Part shown: positions 27,187 through 37,678 of the stretch, one piece after another
Position numbering within the stretch: the stretch's first letter is position 1
How the letters are laid out: each line of letters opens with the position of its first letter
Source: Carboxylicivirga litoralis
GTDB taxonomy: Bacteria > Bacteroidota > Bacteroidia > Bacteroidales > Marinilabiliaceae
Length of the DNA stretch: 64,000 nucleotides
Direction of reading: 5' to 3'
Assembly (NCBI RefSeq): GCF_025499605.1
Contig: NZ_JAFMVC010000007.1
Location: 62,001-126,000 of the forward strand
Program-made: the position numbers and the translations under genes
Notes under the pieces: model-generated
Database searches by the model: none
What the model was told of the DNA's origin: nothing
What the model saw: only the letters and a program-made list of their open reading frames with translations

Positions 27187-30045
27187 ATGAAGGAAGAAGT
27201 AACACAAGCGATTGAGCAAGTTGATGAAACCGAGCAAATTGATGTATTAGGCGCACGCGTGCACAATCTTCAAAATATTGATGTATCTATTCCGCGCAAC
27301 AAACTCGTTGTTGTAACCGGCTTGAGTGGTAGCGGAAAATCATCCCTCGCATTTGATACTATTTATGCCGAAGGCCAACGCCGCTATATCGAAACATTCT
27401 CGGCCTATGCCCGTCAGTTTCTGGGGAACATGGAGCGCCCCGATGTGGACAAAATTACCGGATTGAGTCCTGTTATCTCCATTGAGCAAAAAACAACCGG
27501 TAAGAATCCTCGCTCAACAGTAGGTACCATCACCGAGATTTATGATTTCCTTCGATTATTTTATGCCCGAGCCGGGGAAGCCTTCTCATACAATACAGGT
27601 GAAAAAATGGTCAAATACACCGACGACCAGATTCTACATTTGATTCTTGAGCAATTTAAAGGCCGAAAGGTATACATTGCTGCGCCATTGGTAAAAGGCC
27701 GAAAGGGACATTACAAAGAGCTGTTTGAACAAATCCGCAAAAAAGGCTTTATTCATGTGCGCATCGATGGTGAAATACAAGAAGTGGTGCACGGCATGAA
27801 AGTGGATCGATATAAAACTCATTTTATAGAGATGGTGGTCGATCGCGTGGCTGTTTCCGATAAAGACACTAAACGATTGAAAGAAAGCATCAAACTGGCT
27901 ATGCAACACGGTAAAGGCATTATGATGCTGATTGATAAGGACACCGATGAGCAACGCTTTTTCAGTCGGCAGTTGATGTGCCCCACATCTGGCATTTCAT
28001 ACAACGAACCGGCTCCTCACTCCTTCTCATTTAACTCGCCACAAGGGGCCTGCCCCAAGTGCAAAGGTCTTGGCACGGTTGACGAAGTAGATTTTGATAA
28101 GATTGTACCCGATGCGAATTCAACCATCAAAAAAGGCGGCATTGCACCATTAGGCAAATACAAAAACAACCTGATATTCTGGCAAATTGAAGCCATCGGT
28201 GAAAAATACGGTTTTACACTAAACACGGCGATCAAAAACATCCCGGAAGAGGCAATGGATACCATTTTGCATGGCTCAAGCGAACCATTGACCTTGAAAA
28301 ATACACCATTAGGTTCCTCATCGAATTATTATTTGAGCTTTGAGGGCGTTATCAAGTACATCCTCGAACAACAGGATAACGACACATCGATGAAAGCCCG
28401 CAAATGGGCCAACCAATTCATCAAGAACAATACTTGTACCGAATGCGGAGGACAACGCCTGAACAAAGAAGCTCTTCATTTTAAAATTGACAATAAGAAC
28501 ATTGCCGAATTAGCCGAAATGGATTTGGGCTTGCTGCATGAATGGTTTCAGGGACTGGAAGACCGCATGAGCGATAAACAAAAAACCATCGGCTTTGAAG
28601 TTCTAAAAGAAATACGCAATCGCCTGGGCTTTCTGATTAATGTAGGATTAGAGTACCTGTCGCTCAACCGCAGCGCCATGACGCTTTCGGGAGGCGAAAG
28701 TCAGCGAATAAGGCTGGCCACACAGATTGGCTCTCAATTACTTAATGTATTATACATACTCGACGAGCCAAGCATTGGACTGCATCAGCGTGACAATCAT
28801 CGCCTCATCGATTCGCTTTGTCAACTGCGCGACACAGGCAACAGTGTGTTAGTAGTTGAACACGACCACGACATGATGATGGCAGCCGACTACGTAGTTG
28901 ATATGGGGCCGCATGCCGGGCGCCATGGCGGTGAAGTTGTGGCACATGGTACACCCATGCAAATATTGCAAAGCAACTCGCTAACGGCCGATTACCTCAC
29001 GGGTAAGAAAAAAATTGAAACGCCTAAGCAACGACGGGAAGGAAATGGTAAATCAATTATAATAAAAGGAGCTACAGGTCATAACCTGCAAGGTATTAAT
29101 GTTGAATTCCCACTGGGAAAACTTATATGTGTTACAGGCGTTTCGGGTAGTGGAAAATCAACTTTGATTAACGAAACACTCTACCCTATTCTCAACCAAC
29201 ATTTTTACAATTCGGTGAAAGACCCGCTTCCTTACAAGTCGGTTGAAGGACTGGAGCACCTGGATAAGGTGGTTGATGTTGACCAAAAACCTTTGGGACG
29301 CACGCCTCGCTCCAACCCGGCGACCTATACCAAGATATTTGATGAAATAAGAAAACTGTTTGCCGAACTGCCGGAATCAAAGATACGCGCTTACAAACCA
29401 GGTCGATTCTCGTTTAACGTAGCTGGCGGACGCTGCGAAACCTGTAAAGGTGGCGGTGTGCAAGTGATTGAAATGAACTTTTTACCCGATGTGATGGTCG
29501 AATGCCCCGATTGCGGAGGCCGACGTTACAACCGCGAGACCTGCGAAGTTAGGTATAAAGGCAAGTCCATCAGCGATGTGCTGGACATGACAATCAACCA
29601 GGCTGTTGAATTCTTCCAGCATATTCCCAAGCTTTCGAAAATATTAAAAACATTGCAGGATGTAGGCCTGGGCTACATCACCTTGGGACAGCCTTCTACA
29701 ACACTTTCAGGTGGCGAAAGTCAACGTGTAAAACTGGCCGCCGAACTGGCCAAACGTGATACGGGTAAAACCATCTATATACTGGATGAGCCAACCACCG
29801 GCTTGCATTTTGAAGATATCCGCGTATTATTGGACGTATTGCAGCGCCTGGTAGCCAAAGGCAACACAGTATTGGTTATTGAGCACAACCTGGATGTTAT
29901 AAAGGTAGCCGACCACATTATCGACATAGGCCCTGATGGCGGTCGTTTTGGTGGTCAATTAATGGCAGCCGGGACACCAGAAGAGGTAGCACACAAGAAA
30001 AAGAGCTATACAGCTAAATATTTGAAAGAAGAGCTGAAGAAGTAG
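27187..30045 (+). CDS. uvrA: Excinuclease ABC subunit A
   Basis: 952 residues, full length. Two ABC ATPase modules: Walker [10 protein letters not shown] in the N-terminal half and GVSGSGKST in the C-terminal half, signature [12 protein letters not shown] and [12 protein letters not shown], and zinc fingers ([29 protein letters not shown]). UvrA recognises DNA lesions and loads UvrB in nucleotide excision repair. The ATG is followed by a short acidic leader before the conserved [14 protein letters not shown]. Monocistronic here, as is common. Confidence 0.97.
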   Translation: MKEEVTQAIEQVDETEQIDVLGARVHNLQNIDVSIPRNKLVVVTGLSGSGKSSLAFDTIYAEGQRRYIETFSAYARQFLGNMERPDVDKITGLSPVISIEQKTTGKNPRSTVGTITEIYDFLRLFYARAGEAFSYNTGEKMVKYTDDQILHLILEQFKGRKVYIAAPLVKGRKGHYKELFEQIRKKGFIHVRIDGEIQEVVHGMKVDRYKTHFIEMVVDRVAVSDKDTKRLKESIKLAMQHGKGIMMLIDKDTDEQRFFSRQLMCPTSGISYNEPAPHSFSFNSPQGACPKCKGLGTVDEVDFDKIVPDANSTIKKGGIAPLGKYKNNLIFWQIEAIGEKYGFTLNTAIKNIPEEAMDTILHGSSEPLTLKNTPLGSSSNYYLSFEGVIKYILEQQDNDTSMKARKWANQFIKNNTCTECGGQRLNKEALHFKIDNKNIAELAEMDLGLLHEWFQGLEDRMSDKQKTIGFEVLKEIRNRLGFLINVGLEYLSLNRSAMTLSGGESQRIRLATQIGSQLLNVLYILDEPSIGLHQRDNHRLIDSLCQLRDTGNSVLVVEHDHDMMMAADYVVDMGPHAGRHGGEVVAHGTPMQILQSNSLTADYLTGKKKIETPKQRREGNGKSIIIKGATGHNLQGINVEFPLGKLICVTGVSGSGKSTLINETLYPILNQHFYNSVKDPLPYKSVEGLEHLDKVVDVDQKPLGRTPRSNPATYTKIFDEIRKLFAELPESKIRAYKPGRFSFNVAGGRCETCKGGGVQVIEMNFLPDVMVECPDCGGRRYNRETCEVRYKGKSISDVLDMTINQAVEFFQHIPKLSKILKTLQDVGLGYITLGQPSTTLSGGESQRVKLAAELAKRDTGKTIYILDEPTTGLHFEDIRVLLDVLQRLVAKGNTVLVIEHNLDVIKVADHIIDIGPDGGRFGGQLMAAGTPEEVAHKKKSYTAKYLKEELKK

Positions 30046-30225
30046 TAAAAGTCCAGAATGCAAAATCTGAAATCCATGTCGGAGGTGCAAGGAGATGCAC
30101 TCATAAACATGACCAGATATATAAATAAACATCAGCGTTTCTTTCTTCATCTCAACTAAAGTTATTGGAATAACAGCTTTTTTATGGTAATTCTGTTTAT
30201 ATTAGGCTTAACCAACAGAACCATA

Positions 30226-30807
30226 ATGAAAAGTAGAGATACATACAACAAGTGGCTTGAAGCAGCCTATATCGAATTCGCTCACAGCGGACCCGATTTT
30301 AGCCTGAAGGCACTGGCTGAAAAAGCACAGTTCCCCCGCGCCACTTTCTATTACCACTTTGACGACAAAGACTATCTCGTTTCTGAACTCTTAAAATTCC
30401 ATCAACATAAGTGCCAACAATGCCAATGCGATCTGCAAAAGACTGTTAAAACGCTGATTCCAGATCTTTACACCGTTTTATTCAAATACAAAAACAACGT
30501 ACTTTTTCACCAACAGTTATTTCTACATGGCGATGTGGAGCCGTTTTACAAATTATACCGGGAAAGCAATGAAGCCACCATACGCCTGCTCTTGCCTTTT
30601 ATAAAAGCGCATTTTAAAACCAATAAGTCTGATCAGGAAATTATTCAATTCTACCACATCTTAACAGATACCTGGTACATCCGGTTAAACACCCATCAAC
30701 TCACTGAAGATTCCATGATTAACCTGGCCATTGAAATAATGGAAAACACGCTGGGCCTGTGCAGCGCCTCACTTACGCTTGAATCAACCCTGGCCATTAA
30801 AAAATAA
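30226..30807 (+). CDS. TetR/AcrR family transcriptional regulator
   Basis: 193 residues from the ATG at 30226 (MKSRDTYNKW); the frame extends 14 codons upstream but the helix-turn-helix begins right after this ATG. The DNA-binding part contains SLKALAEKAQFPRATFYYHF, the TetR recognition helix pattern. The C-terminal ligand domain, rich in Cys and His near residue 65-75 (HQHKCQQCQCD), is unclassified. The two DUF1254 lipoprotein genes start 139 bp downstream on the same strand and are the likely targets. Confidence 0.78.
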   Translation: MKSRDTYNKWLEAAYIEFAHSGPDFSLKALAEKAQFPRATFYYHFDDKDYLVSELLKFHQHKCQQCQCDLQKTVKTLIPDLYTVLFKYKNNVLFHQQLFLHGDVEPFYKLYRESNEATIRLLLPFIKAHFKTNKSDQEIIQFYHILTDTWYIRLNTHQLTEDSMINLAIEIMENTLGLCSASLTLESTLAIKK

Positions 30808-30883
30808 GGCGATACCACGCTTTTATCACCCTATCGTGCCAAAACCTGACACCCCTGTCTAAGTTTCTCTTGTGCCCGTTGGG

Positions 30884-30891
30884 TATATTTG
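30884..30891 (+). promoter_or_regulatory. Candidate promoter element of the DUF1254 operon
   Basis: TATATTTG fits TAnnTTTG and ends 55 nt before the first DUF1254 ATG. No TTG is found at the ideal -33 spacing, which might mean dependence on an activator or simply a weak promoter. Confidence 0.4.
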
Positions 30892-30946
30892 TTAATACGA
30901 AGTGATTCATAACTTTTTAATTAACAAATAACCCCATTAATGTCCT

Positions 30947-32338
30947 ATGAAAAAGCTCTTATTATTTAGTGCCGGCATTCTAATCGTGATCGCCGGATGT
31001 AACTCAAAACAAGCAAACCTTAGCCCGGAACAAGTCCAACAAATAGCCAAAGAAGCCTATACCTATGCCAACCCGATGGTGGATCACTATCGCGGCCTTT
31101 ACAATTACTTCATCGATGAAAGCAGCCCGGACTACAAAGGTCCCTGGAATAAAGTGATCAATATGGCCAGGGTATATACCCATGAAGACCGTACGATACA
31201 GACTGCAAATTCTGATACGCCGTATAGCTTTGCTGCCTTGGATCTGCGTTCAGAACCCATGGTTCTTACCCTTCCTGAAATTGAAGAAGGACGCTATTTC
31301 AGTGTGCAGCTTATTGATATGTACACCCATAATTTTGACTTTATCGGTACGCGAACCGTGGGTAATGGTGGTGGACATTTTCTAATTGCCGGCCCGGAAT
31401 GGATAGGCGAAATACCCGATGGTATCGAAAAGCTGATTCCTGCCGAAACCGAATGGGTGTTGGCAGTGTACAGAACTCAACTTTTCAATCCGAATGATCT
31501 TGAGAATGTGAAGCAAATTCAATCGGGGTATAAACTTCAACCACTGTCTTCTTTTCTTGATATACCCGCACCACAAGCAGCTCCGGATATTCAATTCATT
31601 AAACCGTTGACGCAGGATGAAATAAAAGCGTCTCCAAAGGTATTTGAGCAATTGAACTATCTCCTGCAATTCTGTCCTACCCATCCTTCAGAAAAAGAAT
31701 TAATGAAACGCTTTGCCAAGCTTGGTATCGGCGCCGGTCAGGAATTCAACTGGGATGATTTTTCACCAGAGATCCAAAAAGCCATCAAACAAGGGATTGC
31801 AGATGCCTGGGCAGACTTTGCAGTAATAAAATCTCAAGGAGAAGCTGGAGAAATAGGATCGGCAGAAATATTTGGCACCAGACAACATCTTAACAACAAC
31901 TACAGCTACAGGATGGCAGCTGCTGTGATGGGAATATGGGGAGCGAGTGCCCAGGAAGCGATTTACCCGGGCTATTATGTCGATTCGGAAAATGCCCCCC
32001 TTAACGGTACCAACAAGTACACCCTTCGTTTTGAACCGGGGCAATTGCCCCCTGTAAATGCTTTTTGGTCATTAACCATGTATGAGCTTCCGGCGAGCCT
32101 TCTCGTGGAGAACCCGCTTAACCGTTACCTGCTCAATTCACCTATGATGGACGATTTCGTTTTTGACGAAGACGGAGGACTTACCCTTTATTTTCAAAGT
32201 GAATCACCGGGCAAAGAAAAAGAACCCAATTGGCTACCTGCACCCAAAGGACCATTTTCAGTTATAATGCGATTGTATTTGCCGAAACCTGAGACCTTAT
32301 CAGGAGATTGGGTAAAACCACAAATGATTAAAAAGTAA
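30947..32338 (+). CDS. DUF1254/DUF1214 domain lipoprotein, copy 1
   Basis: 463 residues. Signal peptide with lipobox Cys18 (VIAGC), so a membrane-anchored lipoprotein. The DUF1254 region shows TANSDTPYSFAALDLRSEP-like substrate-face sequence and YFSVQLIDMYTHNFDFIG; the C-terminal DUF1214 part has NAFWSLTMYELP and the final WLPAPKGPFSVIMRLY. These families are widespread but have no proven function. It is followed after 16 bp by a longer paralogue, and preceded by a TetR gene, so it is probably an inducible pair. No transport or degradation genes adjoin it to reveal a substrate. Confidence 0.78.
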   Translation: MKKLLLFSAGILIVIAGCNSKQANLSPEQVQQIAKEAYTYANPMVDHYRGLYNYFIDESSPDYKGPWNKVINMARVYTHEDRTIQTANSDTPYSFAALDLRSEPMVLTLPEIEEGRYFSVQLIDMYTHNFDFIGTRTVGNGGGHFLIAGPEWIGEIPDGIEKLIPAETEWVLAVYRTQLFNPNDLENVKQIQSGYKLQPLSSFLDIPAPQAAPDIQFIKPLTQDEIKASPKVFEQLNYLLQFCPTHPSEKELMKRFAKLGIGAGQEFNWDDFSPEIQKAIKQGIADAWADFAVIKSQGEAGEIGSAEIFGTRQHLNNNYSYRMAAAVMGIWGASAQEAIYPGYYVDSENAPLNGTNKYTLRFEPGQLPPVNAFWSLTMYELPASLLVENPLNRYLLNSPMMDDFVFDEDGGLTLYFQSESPGKEKEPNWLPAPKGPFSVIMRLYLPKPETLSGDWVKPQMIKK

Positions 32339-32354
32339 ATAAAAAATCATAGCT

Positions 32355-33914
32355 ATGTATAAAAAGATTTTAGCCATAACACTTGTTGGTTCTATTATTC
32401 TTTGGTCGTGTACCGAGAAACAGGCAACACAGCAAGATATCCCAACCTATCAGCAAACTACAGATATCCCTGAGGGGATAACCACTCCGGATCATGTATC
32501 AACCTCTATCGGTGAATTAAAGTTTTTGGATGGGGCACCACTACCTGAAACAGCCGAACTGGTGTATGACAATCTGGATCGAATGAGAGGCGTGGATGTG
32601 TTTTTAAAAGGAATTCCTGCAGCATCGGTTCACCAACTTATGGTAGGACCTGAAGCGTTAGGCGTGAATGCCATTAATAAAGTCATCATGACAGAAAATT
32701 TAATGGATTCAAAACCCTTATTTCTGACGGCTAATACTTCAACACTCTACGTAACGCCTTATCTCAATCTAAAAGAGACAGGACCAGTCGTACTGGAGAT
32801 TCCACCCGGCATGCTTGGGGCTTTTAACGATGCTTGGTTCAGGTATTTATGCGACATCGGCCCGATGGGTCCTGATAAAGGCCGGGGAGGCCAGTATTTA
32901 ATGGTACCTCCGGATTATGAAGGAGAGCTGCCTGACGATTATTTCATTGTAAATTCTCCATCATACAGAGTGTGGACATTTATGAGAGCTTCCATTGCCA
33001 ATGGCCTTGACGTAGCAGTAAAAAATATCAAGGATAATATGAAGGTTTATCCTTTGAGTCAGAAAGACAATCCCCCCGCCATGGAGTTTATTAATGGGAG
33101 TGGAAAAACATTCAACACCATTCACGACAATGATTTTAATTTCTATGTTCACTTAAATGATGTTATTCAGGAAGAGCCTTTAGATCTAATTGATGCAGAG
33201 ACCCGTGGTTTACTGGCTTCAATTGGAATTGAAAAAGGAAAACCTTTTAATCCGGATGAAAGAATGAAGCGCATACTAACTGATGCAGTAGCTATCGGCA
33301 ATGCAACAGCCAGAAGCATCGTTTGGTATCCAAGAACCAGTGGCAGCGTGGATAATATGAGTGGCATTAAAGTATTCCCAGATTCCAACAGCGCCTGGAT
33401 AATGGGCTTTTTAGACAAGAACGTGTTCTTTAACGGCAAAGATGGTAAAACCATGAACTCCGATGCCCGGGTGATGTTCCATTACTCCTATACGGCGGTC
33501 ACACCCGCTATGGCTGTAACAATTCCGGGTGTTGGTTCTGATTATGCCATCGCCTATGTTGATGAGAATAAGCTGCCGATGGACGGATCAAAAACTTATA
33601 AAATCCATATCCCTAAAAACCCGCCGGCAAAAGATTTTTGGGCATTAACCATCTATGATACACAAACCCGCTCAATGCTGCAAACCGATCAGGTGCTTCC
33701 TTCGGTAGGCAGCCAGGATGAAGGCCTGCTTCAAAATGAAGATGGCTCCTACGATATCTTTTTTGGACCAAAGGCTCCCGATGGCTACGACAACAACTGG
33801 CTACAAACCATACCCGGAAAAAGCTGGTTTGTTGCACTTCGTTTATATGGCCCGCTGAAACCCTGGATCGAGAAAACCTGGCGACCAAGTGAAATTTTAG
33901 AAGTTAAAGAATAA
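32355..33914 (+). CDS. DUF1254/DUF1214 domain lipoprotein, copy 2
   Basis: 519 residues with lipobox Cys19 (ILWSC). Same two-domain layout as its upstream neighbour: ASVHQLMVGPEALGVNAINK and LTANTSTLYVTPYLNL in DUF1254, then KDFWALTIYDTQTRSML and WLQTIPGKSWFVALRLYGP in DUF1214. The two differ enough in length and sequence to be old paralogues, not a recent duplication, and may form a heteromer. Function unknown. Confidence 0.78.
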   Translation: MYKKILAITLVGSIILWSCTEKQATQQDIPTYQQTTDIPEGITTPDHVSTSIGELKFLDGAPLPETAELVYDNLDRMRGVDVFLKGIPAASVHQLMVGPEALGVNAINKVIMTENLMDSKPLFLTANTSTLYVTPYLNLKETGPVVLEIPPGMLGAFNDAWFRYLCDIGPMGPDKGRGGQYLMVPPDYEGELPDDYFIVNSPSYRVWTFMRASIANGLDVAVKNIKDNMKVYPLSQKDNPPAMEFINGSGKTFNTIHDNDFNFYVHLNDVIQEEPLDLIDAETRGLLASIGIEKGKPFNPDERMKRILTDAVAIGNATARSIVWYPRTSGSVDNMSGIKVFPDSNSAWIMGFLDKNVFFNGKDGKTMNSDARVMFHYSYTAVTPAMAVTIPGVGSDYAIAYVDENKLPMDGSKTYKIHIPKNPPAKDFWALTIYDTQTRSMLQTDQVLPSVGSQDEGLLQNEDGSYDIFFGPKAPDGYDNNWLQTIPGKSWFVALRLYGPLKPWIEKTWRPSEILEVKE

Positions 33915-33949
33915 CAAACACCTGCACCATATTCGTTAAACTTATAATT

Positions 33950-34639
33950 ATGAAAAAACTATTTTATGGCCTATTACTGCTTATTTCGGTAAGCATAACG
34001 GCCCAGGAAAATGAAGTGGATAGCAAACTGAAAGATTATGATTTATCCATTGAACAGCTTGCTAATAGTATTTTAGTATCTCATAGCCAATATGCATTTA
34101 ATATTACAATCACTTCCGATTGGGATTCGGAAATCAATGTGGAGAAAGCCAGGTTTGATCCGACAATGAAAGTTCGCGAACGTTGGATTTTGCTAAAATA
34201 TAATGGTAATGAACCATCGAAAAAAGAGCTTAGGGACTTTAATAAACGGTTCAATATAAAAGAGAAGGGTATTAATAAAACAATTGATAAATCGTCTTTG
34301 AATATCGAACTCGACGATAAGGATTATTTGGTTATTAGCTTTAAGTACATTAAATCTGGCTTACCCGAGCGATATGTTTTTTTGGCTAATTGTAAAGGCA
34401 AAGCCTTCATTAATAAATCGACCAAACAGCTTGAAAAAGCAGAATTTGTAAATGAAAAGCCATTAAAAGACTGGCCGCTAAAGGCTGAAAAATTTTCATT
34501 GCTTGTGAACTATACCTACAATGAGGCCGAGCAGATTTACCAATTGAAGAAGGAAACATTTAAAATGGATGTAAAAGGATTTGGTCAGATGGTTCCATTA
34601 AAGGATGTATACGAGTATTCTGATTACAAAAAGCTATAA
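33950..34639 (+). CDS. Hypothetical exported protein
   Basis: 229 residues, not recognised. A signal peptide of about 19 residues ends at SITAQ; the mature protein is charged, lysine-rich and free of cysteine motifs apart from a single Cys in ANCKGKAF. Predicted mixed alpha/beta, no membrane helices. It lies 35 bp after the second DUF1254 gene with no terminator between, so it may be part of the same transcript. Envelope location is the only supported statement. Confidence 0.6.
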   Translation: MKKLFYGLLLLISVSITAQENEVDSKLKDYDLSIEQLANSILVSHSQYAFNITITSDWDSEINVEKARFDPTMKVRERWILLKYNGNEPSKKELRDFNKRFNIKEKGINKTIDKSSLNIELDDKDYLVISFKYIKSGLPERYVFLANCKGKAFINKSTKQLEKAEFVNEKPLKDWPLKAEKFSLLVNYTYNEAEQIYQLKKETFKMDVKGFGQMVPLKDVYEYSDYKKL

Positions 34640-34711
34640 GAAACGTTAGAGTACCGAAGATAAATGCCTTCTTAATTAAGTATCGTGTAAAACATCAATA
34701 AACGATAATCT

Positions 34712-35176
34712 ATGAAAAACACCATAATAATGTTTGTGCTGCTGCTGTGTTTAAGCAGTGTATCGGCCCAGTCGGCCAAAGAGGAAATCGATTACTTTCA
34801 GTCAATTTTTGGTATGGAGAAAAAAGCCCTGATGGCCGAAGTGGTGCAACCCGATGAAACGACAAAAAGCGCCTTTTGGACGTTATACGACAGCTATGAA
34901 ACCAAGCGAAAAGAATTAGGACAACAACGCTTAGCCGTACTGATGGATTATGGCGAAAAATATGACGATCTGACCAACGAACAAGCGGCTCAGTTTTTAA
35001 AGCAAACCATGACCATAAAAAAGCAACACGATAAGTTGCTTAATACCTTCGTTAAGAAAGTGAATAAAGTCAATGGTCCGGTAACAGCCATGCGCTTTCA
35101 GCAGGTTGAAATATACATTTTGAGCGAAATACGACTGGCTATTGCAGGCGGTCTGCCGTTTCCTGAGACACATTAA
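34712..35176 (+). CDS. Small helical periplasmic protein, Spy/LTXXQ-like in character
   Basis: 154 residues with a signal peptide ending at VSAQS. The mature chain is almost wholly helical and charged (MEKKALMAEVVQPDE ... YDDLTNEQAAQFLKQTM), resembling the CpxP/Spy-type periplasmic chaperone fold, although no exact LTxxQ motif pair is visible. It is the last plus-strand gene of the DUF1254 group, followed by a strong bidirectional terminator. An adaptor or chaperone role is inference. Confidence 0.55.
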   Translation: MKNTIIMFVLLLCLSSVSAQSAKEEIDYFQSIFGMEKKALMAEVVQPDETTKSAFWTLYDSYETKRKELGQQRLAVLMDYGEKYDDLTNEQAAQFLKQTMTIKKQHDKLLNTFVKKVNKVNGPVTAMRFQQVEIYILSEIRLAIAGGLPFPETH

Positions 35177-35210
35177 TGTGTATTAAAACAAACGGGAAGA
35201 GAAAGTGTAA

Positions 35211-35262
35211 AAAAGGGCCGCATCTTTAAATGCAATACTGCAAATAAAGGTGCGGCCCTTTT
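35211..35262. terminator. Bidirectional terminator between convergent genes
   Basis: 18-nt arms (35211-35228 and 35245-35262), GC-rich core GGGCCGCA/TGCGGCCC, one G-T pair, 16-nt loop, with A-run before and T-run after. It serves both the helical protein gene and the convergent peptidase gene. Confidence 0.85.
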
Positions 35263-35290
35263 CTTTATAATTTAAAAGCTATTACATCTT

Positions 35291-37483
35291 TTATAAATTT
35301 CTAAAAATATAATCCGCTTTCATGCGATACAAGTGATTGCGCACATTACCTCCATAAATACTGTGATTACGGTTAGGATAGGCAAACATATCGAACTGCT
35401 TACCAGCCTGCACCAAACGGTCAACATATTCCATCACATTCTGGAAATGCACATTATCATCGGCCGTGCCATGAATTAAAAACAAACGTCCACTTAAGTT
35501 ATCTACATGGTTAATTGGGCTATTATCGTCGTAACCGTTGGCATTTTCCTGAGGCTTGCGCATATATCGCTCGGTATAAACCGAATCGTAGTAGCGCCAG
35601 TTCGTTACCGGAGCAACAGCGATACCAATTTTAAATACATCCGATTTGCTCAAACACAACGACGACATAAAACCACCGAAGCTCCAGCCCCATATACCAA
35701 TTCGCTTGGCATCCACATAATCCAATGAACCTAAATATTTAGCCGCTTCAATCTGGTCATCCGACTCATATTTACCCAGTTTGCGATAGGTACACTTACG
35801 AAACTCTTCGCCTCTGGCACCAGTACCACGTGGATCGACACACGCCACCATATAACCTTCGGCTGCTAAATACTGCTCCCAGCCGATACGCCAGTTATCC
35901 AATACCTGCTGTGAATTTGGTCCACTATACTGCACCATCAACACAGGGTATTGCTTAGAAGCATCGAAGTTCAATGGTTTCACCATCCACCCGTTTAACT
36001 CAACACCTTCGCTTGTTTTAAACGTAAAGAATTCTTTCGGGCTTATCTCAAACTGGGCCACACGCTCTTTTAGGGCTTTATTATCTTCCAACACGCGAAT
36101 CTGCTTGCCTTTACCATCGTGCAAAGTCACTAAAGTAGGCGTTGTAGTATTGGATAAATAGTTGATGTAATATTTAAAGCCTTTGCTAAATACGGCTTTG
36201 TTCGTTCCTTCAACCGTTGAGAACGCCATGCTCTTTTTTCCGTCATTGCGAACGGCATATACTTCGCGCTGCATTGGCGACTTTGCTGCTGCCTGGTAAT
36301 AGAACATGCGTGTTTTTGAATCGTAACCCAGATAATCGGTTACATCCCACTCTCCTTTGGTTATCTGACGAACTTTACGTCCAGCCATGGTAAACAAATG
36401 AATATGGTTATAGCCATCTAACTCCCCTACATACACAAAGTGTTTTCTGTCTTCCAAAAACTGAAGGTTATCCAACACATCCTGCTCGATATAACGCTCG
36501 TTTCTATCAGTAAACACCGTATTACAAACCCCGGAGTTGGTGTTGGCAATCATCAGCTCCAAATAGTTTTGATGACGATTTAATTTGATGATACCCAATT
36601 TACCTTCTTCTTGCGTAAAGCGAACACGTGGAATATAAATATCGGTTTCTGTACCAATATCCATTGTTTTAGTAGTGCGATTTTTAATGTTAAAAACATG
36701 CACACTAACAATTGAATTATCTTCTCCTGCTTTAGGATATTTATATTGATACAAACCCGGATATAAGCTATTTTCTTCATTATCAGGATAAGAAGCCTGG
36801 TACACGGGAAATGCAAACTCCTTCACGTTAGACTCGTCAAATCGCACAAACGCAATCTCTTTGCTATCGGGCGACCATTCGTAAGCTTTGTTGTAACCAA
36901 ACTCTTCTTCATACACCCAGTCAGGCATACCATTAATAATTTTATTGAACTCACCATCCTCGGTAATGGCACTTTCAGTTCCAAACTTTAGCTTGGCCAA
37001 AAACAAATCGTTATCGCGCACGTAGGCCACCATTTCGCCGTTTGGTGAAAAGGAAGCTATTTGCTGTTTACCGTCTTCCGACAAAGGCTTTATTTCATTA
37101 TACTGAATATCGTATACATAGTAATTCGCTCTGAACGAATGACGGTAAATATGCTCACTATTGGTGTATATCAGAATTTTCGTTTCATTGCCATTGAACT
37201 CATACCCTTCGATGCGCTCAATATCAAATTCGCCTTTCATCTCTTTTTCAAGGTCAAAAACATCTGCTACCTTCTTACCGGTTGCATACTGATACTTCAC
37301 AATGCGCTTGCCCTCTTCAAGAGTCGTGTAATGAATCCCATCTGCCATTGAGCGTACACCGCGCACCGAACGTGCGTTAAATGTACCTTTCGCAGTAATA
37401 TCTTCCAGTGAAACGGTCGGCTTTTGCGCAAATACCATTCCCGACATCAATACCAATGTCAATAAAATGCTTAAGTACTTCAT
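35291..37483 (-). CDS. Dipeptidyl peptidase IV-type serine peptidase (S9B)
   Basis: 730 residues with a signal peptide (to about 20, MVFAQ). An eight-bladed propeller domain (about 30-480) is followed by the alpha/beta hydrolase domain. Catalytic residues are Ser601 in GWSFGG, Asp675 in HGTADDN, and His707 in NRNHS. The VYEEEFGYNKAYEWSPD segment carries the double-Glu motif that binds the substrate N-terminus in DPP4. It releases Xaa-Pro or Xaa-Ala dipeptides in the periplasm. Monocistronic. Confidence 0.9.
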   Translation of the reverse strand: MKYLSILLTLVLMSGMVFAQKPTVSLEDITAKGTFNARSVRGVRSMADGIHYTTLEEGKRIVKYQYATGKKVADVFDLEKEMKGEFDIERIEGYEFNGNETKILIYTNSEHIYRHSFRANYYVYDIQYNEIKPLSEDGKQQIASFSPNGEMVAYVRDNDLFLAKLKFGTESAITEDGEFNKIINGMPDWVYEEEFGYNKAYEWSPDSKEIAFVRFDESNVKEFAFPVYQASYPDNEENSLYPGLYQYKYPKAGEDNSIVSVHVFNIKNRTTKTMDIGTETDIYIPRVRFTQEEGKLGIIKLNRHQNYLELMIANTNSGVCNTVFTDRNERYIEQDVLDNLQFLEDRKHFVYVGELDGYNHIHLFTMAGRKVRQITKGEWDVTDYLGYDSKTRMFYYQAAAKSPMQREVYAVRNDGKKSMAFSTVEGTNKAVFSKGFKYYINYLSNTTTPTLVTLHDGKGKQIRVLEDNKALKERVAQFEISPKEFFTFKTSEGVELNGWMVKPLNFDASKQYPVLMVQYSGPNSQQVLDNWRIGWEQYLAAEGYMVACVDPRGTGARGEEFRKCTYRKLGKYESDDQIEAAKYLGSLDYVDAKRIGIWGWSFGGFMSSLCLSKSDVFKIGIAVAPVTNWRYYDSVYTERYMRKPQENANGYDDNSPINHVDNLSGRLFLIHGTADDNVHFQNVMEYVDRLVQAGKQFDMFAYPNRNHSIYGGNVRNHLYRMKADYIFRNL

Positions 37484-37640
37484 CTATAAATTATTTATTT
37501 TTAAACAGTTTCCAATGAACGAAGTTCAAATCTAACAAATTCAATGCCGATAAAACAATGGTATTTGACAGCATTTTAAAATTAGCCTTAATTATCGCGA
37601 AAAAAAGCGCTATCCAATCAATGCTTTCAGGCGTTTTACT

Positions 37641-37648
37641 TATCTTTG
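37641..37648 (+). promoter_or_regulatory. Candidate -7 element of the thrS-infC-rpmI-rplT operon
   Basis: TATCTTTG fits TAnnTTTG and ends 30 nt before the thrS ATG, whose ribosome site is AGGAG. A TTG at ideal -33 spacing is not present. Confidence 0.4.
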
Positions 37649-37678
37649 CATGTTTTTTAAAATCTAAGCAATAGGAGC

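Noticed and set aside
37484-37678. T-box or other tRNA-responsive leader before thrS
   Set aside because: No T-box sequence, no terminator/antiterminator pair, and such leaders are essentially a Gram-positive device.
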